From contig NZ_JASISP010000016.1 of NCBI RefSeq assembly GCF_030063185.1, positions 23,149 to 87,148 of the forward strand: a DNA stretch of 64,000 nt, written 5' to 3'. Each line of letters begins with the position of its first letter. The stretch's first letter is position 1. The stretch comes from Arthrobacter sp. H35-D1. Its GTDB lineage: Bacteria; Actinomycetota; Actinomycetes; Actinomycetales; Micrococcaceae. Positions 10,067 to 19,313 of the stretch are shown in pieces. A model generated the notes under the pieces. The model was not told the DNA's origin. It ran no database searches and saw only the letters and a list, made by a program, of their open reading frames with translations. The translations under genes and the position numbers were made by a program.

Positions 10067-11032
10067 TTAGAACTCAATGGCGTCACGGCGCATGGCACGG
10101 CGCAGGAGCACCACCAGTACGGTAACCAAGGCCAAAGAAATGATGGCTGATGCTGTGGCGGCACCATAGGCCGGGGTGGACATGCCGGAGAATGCGGTGA
10201 CGTAGGTGTACACGGCCACGGACCAGGTTTGGGTGGGTGGCAGGCCTGCACCGCTACTGCCGCCAAAGACCCAGATGATTTCGAAGATCTTCACTGAAGA
10301 GATAGTCCACAGCACGGCACAAGTGCCGAACACGTCCCAAGTTAGCGGCAGAATCACGTACCGCAGGCGCTGGAAGGCTGTTGCACCGGCAAGGGCGCAG
10401 TCTTCATAGAAGTACGGCGGAATCCGGTCCACACCGGCCATGATGATGGTGGTGAAGTAGCCCGTGGTGGTCAGCACCATGGTGGCCATGATCAGCGGAA
10501 AGATATTGTCCTGGGCCAGCCAAGCCGGCGGTTCCGTGACGCCCAGAGGCTTGAGCAGGCTGTTGACCATGCCCCCCGGGTTGAAGATGAAGCCGGCCAG
10601 GATGCCAAAGACAAGGGCATTGATCAGGTGAGGGAAGAAGATGACGTTGCGGGCGATCTTCTTTGCAGCCATGTCCCGAAGAACCAGCGTCATGGCAAAG
10701 GCCAGGATGAAGATTGCCGCACCCACCACGAACAACAGGAGCAGCGTGTTTCCGAAGGACTTCAGGAACAACGGGTCTTGGAAGACTTTAATGTAGTTCT
10801 TGATACCAACGAAGGTCATGGGGCCGGAACCGGCCCATTCGTTGAGGCTGATCCAAACCGCCGCTATCGTGGGGACGATGAACAACACGGTGTAGAAGAG
10901 AAAAGCCGGTCCGACGAACGGTACCAGAAGCTTGCGGCGCTGGCGTTCAATGCTGCTGCCGCCCCGGCCCTGCCCGGGCTTGAGAGCCGGAGCAGGGTTG
11001 CGACGGGTGCGCTTGAGAGTAGAGGCGGACAT
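10067..11032 (-). CDS. Carbohydrate ABC transporter permease (MalF/UgpA type)
   Basis: This 321-residue partner permease has an N-terminal basic stretch (about 1-35), a membrane anchor at about 36-58, and further helices. The EAA-type loop reads EDCALAGATAFQRL near residue 205. Its ATG overlaps the stop of the solute-binding gene by one base (TAATG), a classic sign of translational coupling. Together with the MalG-type subunit it should form the channel for an oligosaccharide captured by the lipoprotein. Confidence 0.93.
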   Translation of the reverse strand: MSASTLKRTRRNPAPALKPGQGRGGSSIERQRRKLLVPFVGPAFLFYTVLFIVPTIAAVWISLNEWAGSGPMTFVGIKNYIKVFQDPLFLKSFGNTLLLLFVVGAAIFILAFAMTLVLRDMAAKKIARNVIFFPHLINALVFGILAGFIFNPGGMVNSLLKPLGVTEPPAWLAQDNIFPLIMATMVLTTTGYFTTIIMAGVDRIPPYFYEDCALAGATAFQRLRYVILPLTWDVFGTCAVLWTISSVKIFEIIWVFGGSSGAGLPPTQTWSVAVYTYVTAFSGMSTPAYGAATASAIISLALVTVLVVLLRRAMRRDAIEF

Positions 11033-12339
11033 TAGCCCTGCGCCTTCCAGTAAGCGATGGTCTCCGACTTCATTTTGGAGACAAACTCGCCAGCGTCAAT
11101 CTTTCCCAAGAACAACTGATCGTCGGTCGGGTTGAAGTTCTTCTCCAAGTAACCCGGAGCGGTGACACCGTCGTTGCCCAAGTAGATCTCCTCGGCGCCG
11201 TCAATGTTCTTCTTGAGTGCGGCGAGCTCCGGTGAAATGGCGGCATCAGCGCGGACGGGAAGGACCTTGGCTACGGTGCCCATGGCATCCTGGTTCTTCT
11301 TGGTCAACAGGAACGCAGCCAACTCCTGGGCGATGGCAGGGTTCTTTGCCTTCTTGGGAATGGCGAAGCCAGTGAAATCAGTGCGTGCCATGCTGGGCTG
11401 GCCGGCTACGGCCGGGTACGGGAAGGATGCATACTTGAATCCAGGCGAGGCATAGGTGCCAGTCTCCGTGGGGATCCAGGAGCCGTTGAAGAGCAGATCT
11501 GCCCCGCCGGTGGCCCAAGCCTGCTGCTGGGCAGGCCACTTGCTGGCGTTATAACCATCGATGAGGTAGTTGCCGTCGACGAGCTGCTGCACCGTTTTGG
11601 CTGCGGCCAGCACTGCGGGGGAGTCCCAGCCAGCGCCGGTCTTGTCCGTGACAATCTTGTTGAACGCACCGGGTCCCTCGCTGTGGACCAGTGCGCTGAC
11701 GAACCAGTAGGCGCTGTAGCCGGAGATGTCACCGTCTGCAGCAATTGGTGTCTGCCCGGCGGCCTTTTCCTTGTCAAGGAGACTTATGAAGTCGTCCCAG
11801 GATGCCGGCGGGTTCGTCACCAGATCCGGGTTCTTTTCGGCGTCGAACCAGATGCCATCCGAAGTGAGGCTGTAAGGCACCATCCACGGTTGGCCGTCTT
11901 TGCCCTTGATGTTGCTCACGGCAGCGAACTTGGCGGGGATGAGCTCAGAGAGTTTCTTGCCGTCGATCTCGGTGTTGTAGGCATCCGTCATGGGGAGCGC
12001 CTGGCCGGTGCTGCCCAGTGCGATGTCAAGGTTGGCGTTGGAACCGTCAATGATGTCCGGGACATTGTTGGTGTTCAGTGCCGGAATGATCTTTTTCGTG
12101 TTGGTGCGGCCCTGCCACTGCACGTCAACCTTGTTGCCGGTCTCCTTTTCGAAGTCGGCGATGGCGCTTGCGAGTACCTTTTGCTGTGCCTCGCCGACCT
12201 TCCACATGGACCAGTACGTCACTGTACCGCCGTCCTTGGCACCGGCATCGTTGCCGCCACCACCGCCGCAGGCTGTCAGGGCCATGGATGCGCCGGCCAG
12301 GACGGCCAGCGTTCGTACGATTCGGGATTTAGTACTCAT
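11032..12339 (-). CDS. Extracellular sugar-binding lipoprotein of ABC importer
   Basis: This 435-residue solute-binding protein belongs to the family 1 (MalE/UgpB-like) type. The signal peptide ends in lipobox LTAC with C24 as the lipidated residue, followed by a Gly-rich linker. The mature domain starts VTYWSMWKVGE and shows the usual periplasmic-binding pattern. Start ATG 12339 is chosen because GAGGTG lies 7 bases upstream and it places the lipobox correctly; a start 17 codons earlier would bury the signal peptide. It is the first gene of a five-gene operon (binding protein, two permeases, two sulfatases). The sulfatase neighbours suggest sulfated oligosaccharides as ligand. Confidence 0.93.
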   Translation of the reverse strand: MSTKSRIVRTLAVLAGASMALTACGGGGGNDAGAKDGGTVTYWSMWKVGEAQQKVLASAIADFEKETGNKVDVQWQGRTNTKKIIPALNTNNVPDIIDGSNANLDIALGSTGQALPMTDAYNTEIDGKKLSELIPAKFAAVSNIKGKDGQPWMVPYSLTSDGIWFDAEKNPDLVTNPPASWDDFISLLDKEKAAGQTPIAADGDISGYSAYWFVSALVHSEGPGAFNKIVTDKTGAGWDSPAVLAAAKTVQQLVDGNYLIDGYNASKWPAQQQAWATGGADLLFNGSWIPTETGTYASPGFKYASFPYPAVAGQPSMARTDFTGFAIPKKAKNPAIAQELAAFLLTKKNQDAMGTVAKVLPVRADAAISPELAALKKNIDGAEEIYLGNDGVTAPGYLEKNFNPTDDQLFLGKIDAGEFVSKMKSETIAYWKAQG

Positions 12340-12601
12340 AAGTAGACACCTCGTGAAGTTGTTGTGCCGTAGGTCACGACTCAGTGACATGACTCAAACA
12401 GTTCGCGAAGATAGGAATCAAGGTGTATTTTCAAACTACTTGGAAAACGAGCGAAAATTTCAATGGTCAACCTCATGGGGAGACGAGGTGCAAGCGCGGC
12501 GGGCGCGACAAAATCGGAGCGCGGTACCTTTCAATTACACCTTTATTCATTACTTATTCATCTGTCATGCTCGTCACCGACGGGCTAGCAGAAAGGGCGC
12601 C
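12340..12601. promoter_or_regulatory. Divergent control region of importer operon and regulator
   Basis: These 262 bases separate the importer operon (-) from the GntR/LacI-type regulator gene (+) and must hold both promoters and probably the regulator's operator. It is noticeably AT-richer than its surroundings. A tract near 12435-12465 carries TTGGAAAAC and CGAAAATTTC, and TTATTCA is repeated at about 12542-12562. No operator could be fixed with certainty. Confidence 0.4.
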
Positions 12602-13741
12602 GTGATCAGCCGAGCAAAATCCGGGACGGTGCGCGACACCGACTCCCGCGAACTAAAATTTCAGGCCTTGGCCGATGAGCTTCGTCGTGGCATTTTGGCC
12701 GGCACCTGGGCGGCCGGGGCTAAATTGCCCACCGAAGCCCAGCTTTCGGCCGAGACCGGAGTGTCGCTGACTACTGTCAGGCGGGCCTTCGACGAGCTTG
12801 TCCAGGAAGGGATCGTGGCTCGCCGGCAAGGGGCGGGAAGCTTTGTCTCCGAACGCCCGGTGGCGCGGCGGCGTACCCGGCTGAGGGTGGGCGTGCTGCT
12901 GCCGGACACGCAACTGTATTATCCGCGGGTCCTCAAGGGCATCGAAGAGACACTCTCGGCCCAGAATGTGGGCCTGCAATTGTCCACGTACAACTATGAG
13001 TCGGAGCGCGAGGATGCAAGCATCGACTTCCTCATTGATTCCGGTGTGGATGGGCTGATTTTGGTGCCCACCCTGAGCGGGATCGCTGATCCGCAGCAGC
13101 GGGTGCGGGATCTGGCGGCCCTGAATTTGCCAGTGGTCCTGTTGGAGCGCAGCTTGACGGACATGGGGCCCGGGGACCGCACGGAGCACGTGTGTTCGGA
13201 CCACCAAGGCGGCGCGTACGACGCCGTCCGTCACCTTGTCGGCCTGGGCCACCGCAGGGTGGGACTGCTGATACGAAGCCATACCCCCACTGAGCCTGCC
13301 ATTGTGGCCGGCTATGAACGCTGCGCCAAGGATTTGGGTTTTGCGCCATTGGTGCTTCCCGCGCAGAAGGAAGACTGGGAGTCGGGGGCCGCAGAGCAGC
13401 TGTTGGCCCAGCTGCGTGATGCCGGTATCACCGCCGCCTTGGTTTTCGGCGACAGGGAAGCGACATTTTTGGAGGCTGCCGCACGTCGGGCCGGGGTCAG
13501 GATCCCGGAGGACCTGGCCCTGGTGTCCTACGACGACGAATTGGCAGATCTCGCCGAAGTTCCCTTGACCGCCGTGGCCCCTGCCAAACACAGGATGGGG
13601 AAAATGGCAGCGGAAATCCTGCTCCGGCGTCTGGCGGAGGGCGACGATTGCCCCATCCACCAAGTGCGGCTCCGTCCGCGGCTGGTCATAAGAGAATCTT
13701 GCGGGGCCAAGAGGCAACCCGCGCAGCACGAAGAGGAATGA
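12602..13741 (+). CDS. GntR-type transcriptional regulator with LacI-like sensor domain
   Basis: This 379-residue regulator has a GntR winged helix-turn-helix at about residues 15-82 (KLPTEAQLSAETGVSLTTVR, then GAGSFV). A LacI/PBP1-type sugar-binding domain follows at about 95-370 (VGVLLPD, DGLILVP, VSYDDELADLAEVPLTAV). This order, GntR head and LacI body, is that of AraR-type repressors. The start chosen is GTG 12602 with GAAAGG upstream; longer in-frame readings run back through the promoter region and are not credible. It is divergent from the importer operon and leads its own operon with the dehydrogenase (6-base gap) and the DUF2264 gene. It is probably the local repressor, released by a glycosaminoglycan-derived sugar. 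Confidence 0.9.
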   Translation: MISRAKSGTVRDTDSRELKFQALADELRRGILAGTWAAGAKLPTEAQLSAETGVSLTTVRRAFDELVQEGIVARRQGAGSFVSERPVARRRTRLRVGVLLPDTQLYYPRVLKGIEETLSAQNVGLQLSTYNYESEREDASIDFLIDSGVDGLILVPTLSGIADPQQRVRDLAALNLPVVLLERSLTDMGPGDRTEHVCSDHQGGAYDAVRHLVGLGHRRVGLLIRSHTPTEPAIVAGYERCAKDLGFAPLVLPAQKEDWESGAAEQLLAQLRDAGITAALVFGDREATFLEAAARRAGVRIPEDLALVSYDDELADLAEVPLTAVAPAKHRMGKMAAEILLRRLAEGDDCPIHQVRLRPRLVIRESCGAKRQPAQHEEE

Positions 13742-13747
13742 GTTCAA

Positions 13748-14755
13748 ATGCGATTGGGAATTGTTGGCGCAGGCGCCGTGGCTGGTCTGCACGCGCAAGG
13801 TGCATCCGTGCTTGACGGCGTCGAGCTGAGTGCTGTCTGCGACCTGAAGGAAGAGGTTGCCGCCGCGGTGGCACAACCGTGGGGCGCTGCCGTCTTCACC
13901 GACTACAACGCCATGCTGGCAGCGGGAGTGGTGGATGCCGTTGTCATCAACACCCCGCACAGCCTGCACAAGGACATGGTGCTGGCCGCGGCCAAGCACG
14001 GCGTCCACGTCCTCGTGGAAAAACCCATGGCCACGACCCTTGCGGACTGCCTCCTGATGGAAAAGGCCTGTGCCAGCGCGAATGTGGTCATGGTGGTCGG
14101 CATGATCCAGCACTTCATGGCGGAAAAGATTGCGACGCAGGCCGCCTTGGCCACGGGGCAGCTGGGACGGGTGCTCATGATTCACGATTACCGCAGCACC
14201 GACTACCGTCCGGGCACCCGGCCCGACTGGTTCTTTGACAAGGCAGTTTCCGGCGGCGGGGCGTTCATCAACATTGGCGCACACTGCCTGGACCGCAGCC
14301 TCTGGCTGGGCGGTGCGCGCGCCGTGCGCATATCCGCTACCACGCTCAGCCGTTTCGGTGCGCCGGTGGAAACCGACGGAACCATGGAACTGCTGCTGGC
14401 CAACGGTGTCCAGCTGCGTGTCACGATCGTCTCCGACACACCCCGGAACATAGACGAGATGCTCGTGGTGTGCGAACGCGGCACAATCACCGTCGACCCG
14501 CGTCAGGGAACGTTCATGAAGATCGACGGCGAACGGACCACCCTGCACACCAGCTCCCCGGATGACATTCAGACCGCCTTCACGGCCCAGCTGGCCGATT
14601 TCGTCGCCGCCGTGGGCGGGGCCGAACCCGGCGTGAGCGGCGAACATGCCAAACACGTGGTGGAATTGGTGCTCGCCGCCTACGACTCCGTGTCCATGGG
14701 CACCGCTGTCGACCTATCAGACTCACCAATGTCCTCCCTGCAACCGACACGATGA
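13748..14755 (+). CDS. Gfo/Idh/MocA-family NAD(P)-dependent oxidoreductase
   Basis: This 335-residue sugar dehydrogenase has an N-terminal Rossmann fold with GIVGAGAVAG (residues 4-13). The E91-K92-P93 motif is typical of the family, and the GGGAFINIGAHCLD segment near residue 170 holds the catalytic His region. Such enzymes oxidise or reduce sugar hydroxyls, or use NAD as a transient cofactor in eliminations. Within this locus it may act on a uronate, amino sugar or fucose product, which is inference. It overlaps the DUF2264 start by 4 bases (ATGA), so the two are translationally coupled. Confidence 0.9.
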   Translation: MRLGIVGAGAVAGLHAQGASVLDGVELSAVCDLKEEVAAAVAQPWGAAVFTDYNAMLAAGVVDAVVINTPHSLHKDMVLAAAKHGVHVLVEKPMATTLADCLLMEKACASANVVMVVGMIQHFMAEKIATQAALATGQLGRVLMIHDYRSTDYRPGTRPDWFFDKAVSGGGAFINIGAHCLDRSLWLGGARAVRISATTLSRFGAPVETDGTMELLLANGVQLRVTIVSDTPRNIDEMLVVCERGTITVDPRQGTFMKIDGERTTLHTSSPDDIQTAFTAQLADFVAAVGGAEPGVSGEHAKHVVELVLAAYDSVSMGTAVDLSDSPMSSLQPTR

Positions 14756-16665
14756 CGGGCCCCGAGCCCGACTGGGAACAGGCCCCGTTCACCGGATGGG
14801 GCCGCCAGCATTGGGAGGCGGCCGCCGACGAACAAATTGCTGCGGCCTGGCGGCATTCATCCCCCGGCGGCGCACAGGTGCGCTTTCCCAGTGAACGCGA
14901 GCAAGACGACGTCGACCTTCTGGAAGGCTTCGCCAGGACGTTCCTGCTGGCGGCACAGCGGCTGGCCGGAGCCCGGGGAAACCTTGGCGGGAGCATGTCC
15001 GAAACCGCCCAATGGTATGCCCGTGCCCTCGATGCCGGGACGGATCCGGAATCGGCAGAGCGCTGGCCCAGGCTCACCGACCATGGGCAAGCCACCGTTG
15101 AAGCCACAGCCGTGGTGCTGGGACTGCACTTTAGCCGCCCTTGGGTGTGGGACGCCGTGCCCCAGCGGGTTCGGGACAATACGGCGGCATGGCTGCAGGC
15201 CTCGGCACAATCGTTCGGTGCCGACAACAACCACGTCATGTTCGCCGCAACGATCCAAGCTTTTTTGGCTTCCGCCGGCTACGCCCACGACGCTGTCGGC
15301 ATCGAGGCGGCACTGGCCAGGATTGAGGACTGGTACGTCGGCGACGGCTGGTATTCAGACGGTGAAGGAAGGCGGTTTGATCACTACAACGCCTGGACTT
15401 TCCACCTGTACCCCTTCTTCATTCTTGACATGCTTGCGGAGCCGGACAGCACCGGACGACGGCAGGTCTACAAGGACCGGCTGGCCCAGTTTGTGCACGG
15501 CTACAGCCATCTTTTTGGTGCCGACGGTGCGCCGCTGATCCAGGGCAGGTCGCTGATTTACCGCTGGGGTGTCGCTGCACCATTTTGGATGGCCCTGCGC
15601 GAAGGCGTCACAGCTGTTTCGCCCGGCCAAGCCCGCCGGCTTGCCTCCGGGACGCTGAAATACTTTCTTGACGGCGGCGCTGCCCCGGACGGCGTGCTCA
15701 CCCTTGGCTGGCACGGGGCGGACAGCAGCATCCTGCAGTCTTACAACGCCCCCGGCTCACCGCAATGGGCTGCAAAGGGATTTTTTGGTCTCCTGCTGCC
15801 TCCCGACCATCCGGCCTGGACCGAGCCTGAGCAGCCCCTGCCCGTGGAGCAGGGCGATTTCACCCTGCCGCTGGCCGGGCCCGGATGGTTCGCGGTCGGC
15901 ACCCGGGAAACTGGAACTGTCAGGGTGCTCAATGCCGGAACTGACGGGCACCCGCAAAAGGACGGCCCCCTCTACCGGCGCCTGGCATTTTCCACTGCCA
16001 CCGTCCCGTGGCTGGGACAACCCCCGGGCGTCCGCGACAATGACATCCACGTGCCGGGTCCCGGCGGCGGAAGCCGGCACCGCGGATTGCTGGGCGGCAG
16101 CGTGCGGCCCGGCGGCGGCGCCAGCACCTTTGTCCTGGATGCCAACGGCCGCGATGTCAGGGTGCAGTCCTCCTTTGCCGTGATCGACGGCGTTGAAGTG
16201 CGGGCCGCGAAGCTCACCGGCGTCGTGGGGCTGACCCCTGCCATCTCCGGATACCTGAGCAGCGCAAACGAGGCACTGCACAGCCGCGCGGAGCCGGGCG
16301 CCGCCGAGGCCGGCTCCGCGCCGGGCACCCAGTCGAGCCTGCTCCTGCTGGACAGCAGCGGTGAAGCACGGGCACGTGTGGTTCACGGCGGAGCCACCAT
16401 CCTTGGCACGTGCTCGGCGATGCCTGTTCTTGACTGGCTGCCGCTGCGTTCCAACGAACTTCGGGTGCTCTACCTGGTGGGCCTTGAAGTGTCCCTGGCC
16501 GGACTGCAGGACTTCGCCGTACGGCTTCACTGGGAGTGGGCGCCGGACGGGGTGCAGCTGCTTGTCGACGAGCAGCACGTGGTATTGCCGTGGCAGCGAA
16601 AAACGCCCTGGCTGGCCGATTCGATCAACCAGGGCGTTTTCCGTTGGGAACCACCCAAAGACTAG
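14752..16665 (+). CDS. DUF2264 domain protein, putative carbohydrate-active enzyme
   Basis: This 637-residue protein of the DUF2264 family has an N-terminal helical half (about 1-350) rich in Trp and aromatic motifs such as NNHVMF, GDGWYSDGEGRRFDHYNAW and IYRWG, which resembles an alpha/alpha-barrel. A beta-rich C-terminal half follows. No signal peptide is present, so it is cytoplasmic. The family has no firmly known activity that I can cite. It is common next to sulfatases, lyases and sugar dehydrogenases, and the fold pattern recalls unsaturated glucuronyl hydrolases and PL-type lyases. It may process imported unsaturated disaccharides. Its stop overlaps the convergent lyase gene by 4 bases at a CTAG. 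Confidence 0.8.
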   Translation: MTGPEPDWEQAPFTGWGRQHWEAAADEQIAAAWRHSSPGGAQVRFPSEREQDDVDLLEGFARTFLLAAQRLAGARGNLGGSMSETAQWYARALDAGTDPESAERWPRLTDHGQATVEATAVVLGLHFSRPWVWDAVPQRVRDNTAAWLQASAQSFGADNNHVMFAATIQAFLASAGYAHDAVGIEAALARIEDWYVGDGWYSDGEGRRFDHYNAWTFHLYPFFILDMLAEPDSTGRRQVYKDRLAQFVHGYSHLFGADGAPLIQGRSLIYRWGVAAPFWMALREGVTAVSPGQARRLASGTLKYFLDGGAAPDGVLTLGWHGADSSILQSYNAPGSPQWAAKGFFGLLLPPDHPAWTEPEQPLPVEQGDFTLPLAGPGWFAVGTRETGTVRVLNAGTDGHPQKDGPLYRRLAFSTATVPWLGQPPGVRDNDIHVPGPGGGSRHRGLLGGSVRPGGGASTFVLDANGRDVRVQSSFAVIDGVEVRAAKLTGVVGLTPAISGYLSSANEALHSRAEPGAAEAGSAPGTQSSLLLLDSSGEARARVVHGGATILGTCSAMPVLDWLPLRSNELRVLYLVGLEVSLAGLQDFAVRLHWEWAPDGVQLLVDEQHVVLPWQRKTPWLADSINQGVFRWEPPKD

Positions 16666-19037
16666 CGGTGCAGTTCGAAGACGGCTGTGCCTCCCACCAG
16701 CCCGGCCGTGGAAACGGTGATCACCGTGTTTCCGAAGCTGTCAGAGCCTAAGGTGGCTCCGGTGCCGGAGGTGATGCGCCGGTACTTGAGGCCCTTGAGC
16801 GTCACGGAGATGCTCTCGGCAGCCTGGGTGGGATCGGAAACGGCCAAGCTGCCGTGGCCGGGATTGCCTTCCCATTGGACACACGCAGCCTTGTCCGCAG
16901 AGACGGGTCCCACCGTTCCGGCTTGCCAAAACACTGCGGCAACGGCGTTCTTTCCCAGCTCCACACCCTGGCCCACGGCGTCGTTGCGCAGCACTTTCGG
17001 TGCGTCCTTGCGGGCGGCCTTTTCCGTCTGCTTGGCTGAAGCACCGGGCAGCAGCGCATAGGCATAGGACGCGGCGACTGGTGCGGCACCGTGCTCAAAG
17101 AGCAGAGTTGCATACTGCCGGCTGACGACGTCGGGCGTTCCACCGGTGTTGATGTCCTTCCACGCGCCCGTGCGCTGCTCGCGCAAGACAGTGACCTCCT
17201 CCTTGCCGAGCAGGAGGTAGCCCCCGGTCCCTTCCACGTGCGCCCACTTCGCGTGACGGTAACGCACAGGGATTCCTGCCGCAGCGGTGTGCAGGTTGCC
17301 ATCGACAGTCATTGGCTGCCCGCCGTCGGCTCCCAAGTTGCGGTGTTCCATGACGCTTTCGACGGCGGCGCTGCTGGCGGTGTGGATGTCGGCGCCCAAC
17401 GCCACCATCATGTCCTCAGTGTAGAACCAGGCCTTTCGGGCTTGCAGTCCTGTTCCGCCCGGGCCGATCAGGTGCATGCCGACGGTGCCGGTTCCGTCCA
17501 GGGTGAGCCCGCCGGTCCACTCGTTTTGTGGTGTTCTGCCACCCCATTCGCCTTCCACCTTCGGTGGCAGCGGAGTGGTGTCCGCGGTGATGCCCGGCAG
17601 GCGGGCGAGGTTTGCGGTGGGCCAGAAGTCGTCGTCGAAGTGTCCCTGGTCGCCGGCGTAGAGGTAGGCCATGCCGGAACCGGTCTGTGCACCAAGGTTG
17701 TTCTCGCCGTTGCCGCATTCGTACCAGGTGGTCCGGCGGCTGGACAGCCCCAGGGCCACAGCCCATCCCTTGCCCCGGTAGACCGAGCGGTCCATGCCCG
17801 GGAAGAAGCTGTGCCCCAGTGGTTCGGGCGCGGCGGGGACTGTTGAAGCGGAGAGTTCCTTGAACAGTGCCGTGCGTGGGATGGACGCGCCGGTCAGGGG
17901 GTTGCTGTACTTGTTGCGTGTCACCGCGCCCTTGCACAACGCCCGCCACCGGGCGGCGGTGGGCGCATCCACGGCACGGGCCAGCCACAGGATGGCCTCG
18001 AGGGTGGCGGTCCCGTCGTCGAAGCCGCGTTCCTGGGTCCGTGAGATGGCCCGCCCGCGGACGGAGTCCATCATCAACCCGTTGTGCAGGAACGGGGCAA
18101 AGGAATCCTCCACGGTGTCGAACAGGATGCTCCGTGTTGGGTCGCTCACAGCGTGGTCGGATCCGCCCAGCAGTGAAAAGAGTTTCGCCAGCCCGCCAAG
18201 GAGCACCACCCCGTAGGTGCCGGTGTAGGGAATAGTGGTGTGCTGGACAAAGGAGCCGTCGGTGTAGAAGCCGTTGCCGGAGGTGACGTACTGCCACACG
18301 GGGCTCAGTGCCGTGATGGCTGCGGCAAGTCGAGAGGTGTCGTTGCCGACGATGGAACGGACGATGATCGCCTGGCAGATGTCCACCCTGTTGGCGCCTT
18401 CGGAGCGGATCTTGCCGCGGGAGTCCGGGAACTGTTTTGTGGGGTCCGGGATGAAGTGGTCGATGGCTGCGGTGTACTTGGTCAGTAGTGCCGCGTCGAC
18501 GTTGTTGCCCAGGATGGCGAGGGTGTCCGTCAGGGCCTTGGGGGTGCCGATCTCCCAAGCCCACCAGTTGCCGTATTCGGCCTGCTCGGCGTTGTATACG
18601 TACGTATTGCCGTCCTCCAGCGCCCCGATGATCTGGCTCAGCAGCGTTGCGTCGCCCAAGTATTTGGAGCTGGGGGTGGCCCAGGCAGTGGCCATCTGTG
18701 CCAGTCGCTGGTAGGTGGTGACAATTTTCGCTTCCTTCGCGAACGGTGCGTCGGTGAAGACGCCCGGCTGGCCGGGCCGTGGGGCCAAAAGTGAGACGGA
18801 CTTCGCCACGGCCCTGTCCAGTCTGGCGATGGCCGCTGCGAAGTCGGGATCGGCCGGGTCGATCAGCTTGCGGCCGGTAATTTGATCCACCCAGCGTTCC
18901 CGCAGGGCGTCAAGGTCGCTTGGGGCTGCTGTTTCGGCGGCCTGGGCCATGGGGGTGAAGCCCGCAGCGAGCAGGCCCGCAAAAGTGAGGGCGCCTGCAC
19001 CCTGAAAGATGTGTCGTCGGGATAGTTCATGCGTCAT
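16662..19037 (-). CDS. Secreted PL8 polysaccharide lyase (chondroitin AC / hyaluronate lyase type)
   Basis: This 791-residue PL8 lyase cleaves the 1,4 bond between hexosamine and uronate by beta-elimination. A Tat signal (SRRHIF, residues 6-11, then a hydrophobic core and cleavage near AQA-AE at 33/34) sends it out folded. An alpha/alpha toroid precedes beta-sandwich domains. Catalytic candidates are N216, H266, Y275 (9 residues after the His), R329 and E440. As I recall the numbering of the A. aurescens chondroitin AC lyase (N183, H233, Y242, R296, E407), all five differ by exactly 33, the length of the signal peptide, so this is very probably its orthologue. ATG 19037 has AAGGA upstream. 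It is divergent from the ABC-type lyase. Confidence 0.95.
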   Translation of the reverse strand: MTHELSRRHIFQGAGALTFAGLLAAGFTPMAQAAETAAPSDLDALRERWVDQITGRKLIDPADPDFAAAIARLDRAVAKSVSLLAPRPGQPGVFTDAPFAKEAKIVTTYQRLAQMATAWATPSSKYLGDATLLSQIIGALEDGNTYVYNAEQAEYGNWWAWEIGTPKALTDTLAILGNNVDAALLTKYTAAIDHFIPDPTKQFPDSRGKIRSEGANRVDICQAIIVRSIVGNDTSRLAAAITALSPVWQYVTSGNGFYTDGSFVQHTTIPYTGTYGVVLLGGLAKLFSLLGGSDHAVSDPTRSILFDTVEDSFAPFLHNGLMMDSVRGRAISRTQERGFDDGTATLEAILWLARAVDAPTAARWRALCKGAVTRNKYSNPLTGASIPRTALFKELSASTVPAAPEPLGHSFFPGMDRSVYRGKGWAVALGLSSRRTTWYECGNGENNLGAQTGSGMAYLYAGDQGHFDDDFWPTANLARLPGITADTTPLPPKVEGEWGGRTPQNEWTGGLTLDGTGTVGMHLIGPGGTGLQARKAWFYTEDMMVALGADIHTASSAAVESVMEHRNLGADGGQPMTVDGNLHTAAAGIPVRYRHAKWAHVEGTGGYLLLGKEEVTVLREQRTGAWKDINTGGTPDVVSRQYATLLFEHGAAPVAASYAYALLPGASAKQTEKAARKDAPKVLRNDAVGQGVELGKNAVAAVFWQAGTVGPVSADKAACVQWEGNPGHGSLAVSDPTQAAESISVTLKGLKYRRITSGTGATLGSDSFGNTVITVSTAGLVGGTAVFELHR

Positions 19038-19313
19038 TGCAGAAGTCCTTTGCTTGTTCGCAGCCGGCCGAGATGCCGGATGCGTGGGTTGCTTCGCAGT
19101 CAAGAGCACCCATGGGAAAGGAATAAAGCACTACTTCCCAACACCGTCCTGATGGACAAAGTTCTGGACACTATCACCGTAGTTTGCGCGAAAGGGGGCA
19201 CGCAAAACGTCATCTTCGGATGGAACACGAATTGGTACTTGAATCATATTTTACTGAGGATGTGTACTGAATCACATTCGTTTACCAGGAGTGTTATCAG
19301 GAAGAGGATCCAC

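Noticed and set aside
12653..14656. 667-codon open frame on the minus strand across the regulator and dehydrogenase genes
   Set aside because: It is antisense to two well-supported genes; its His/Gln/Gly-rich translation has no domain logic and arises from high-GC codon bias.
19038..19313. Longer N-terminus for the ABC-type lyase from ATG 19029
   Set aside because: It would overlap the start of the divergent lyase gene and fill the promoter; the twin-arginine signal begins at ATG 19314 with a good ribosome site.
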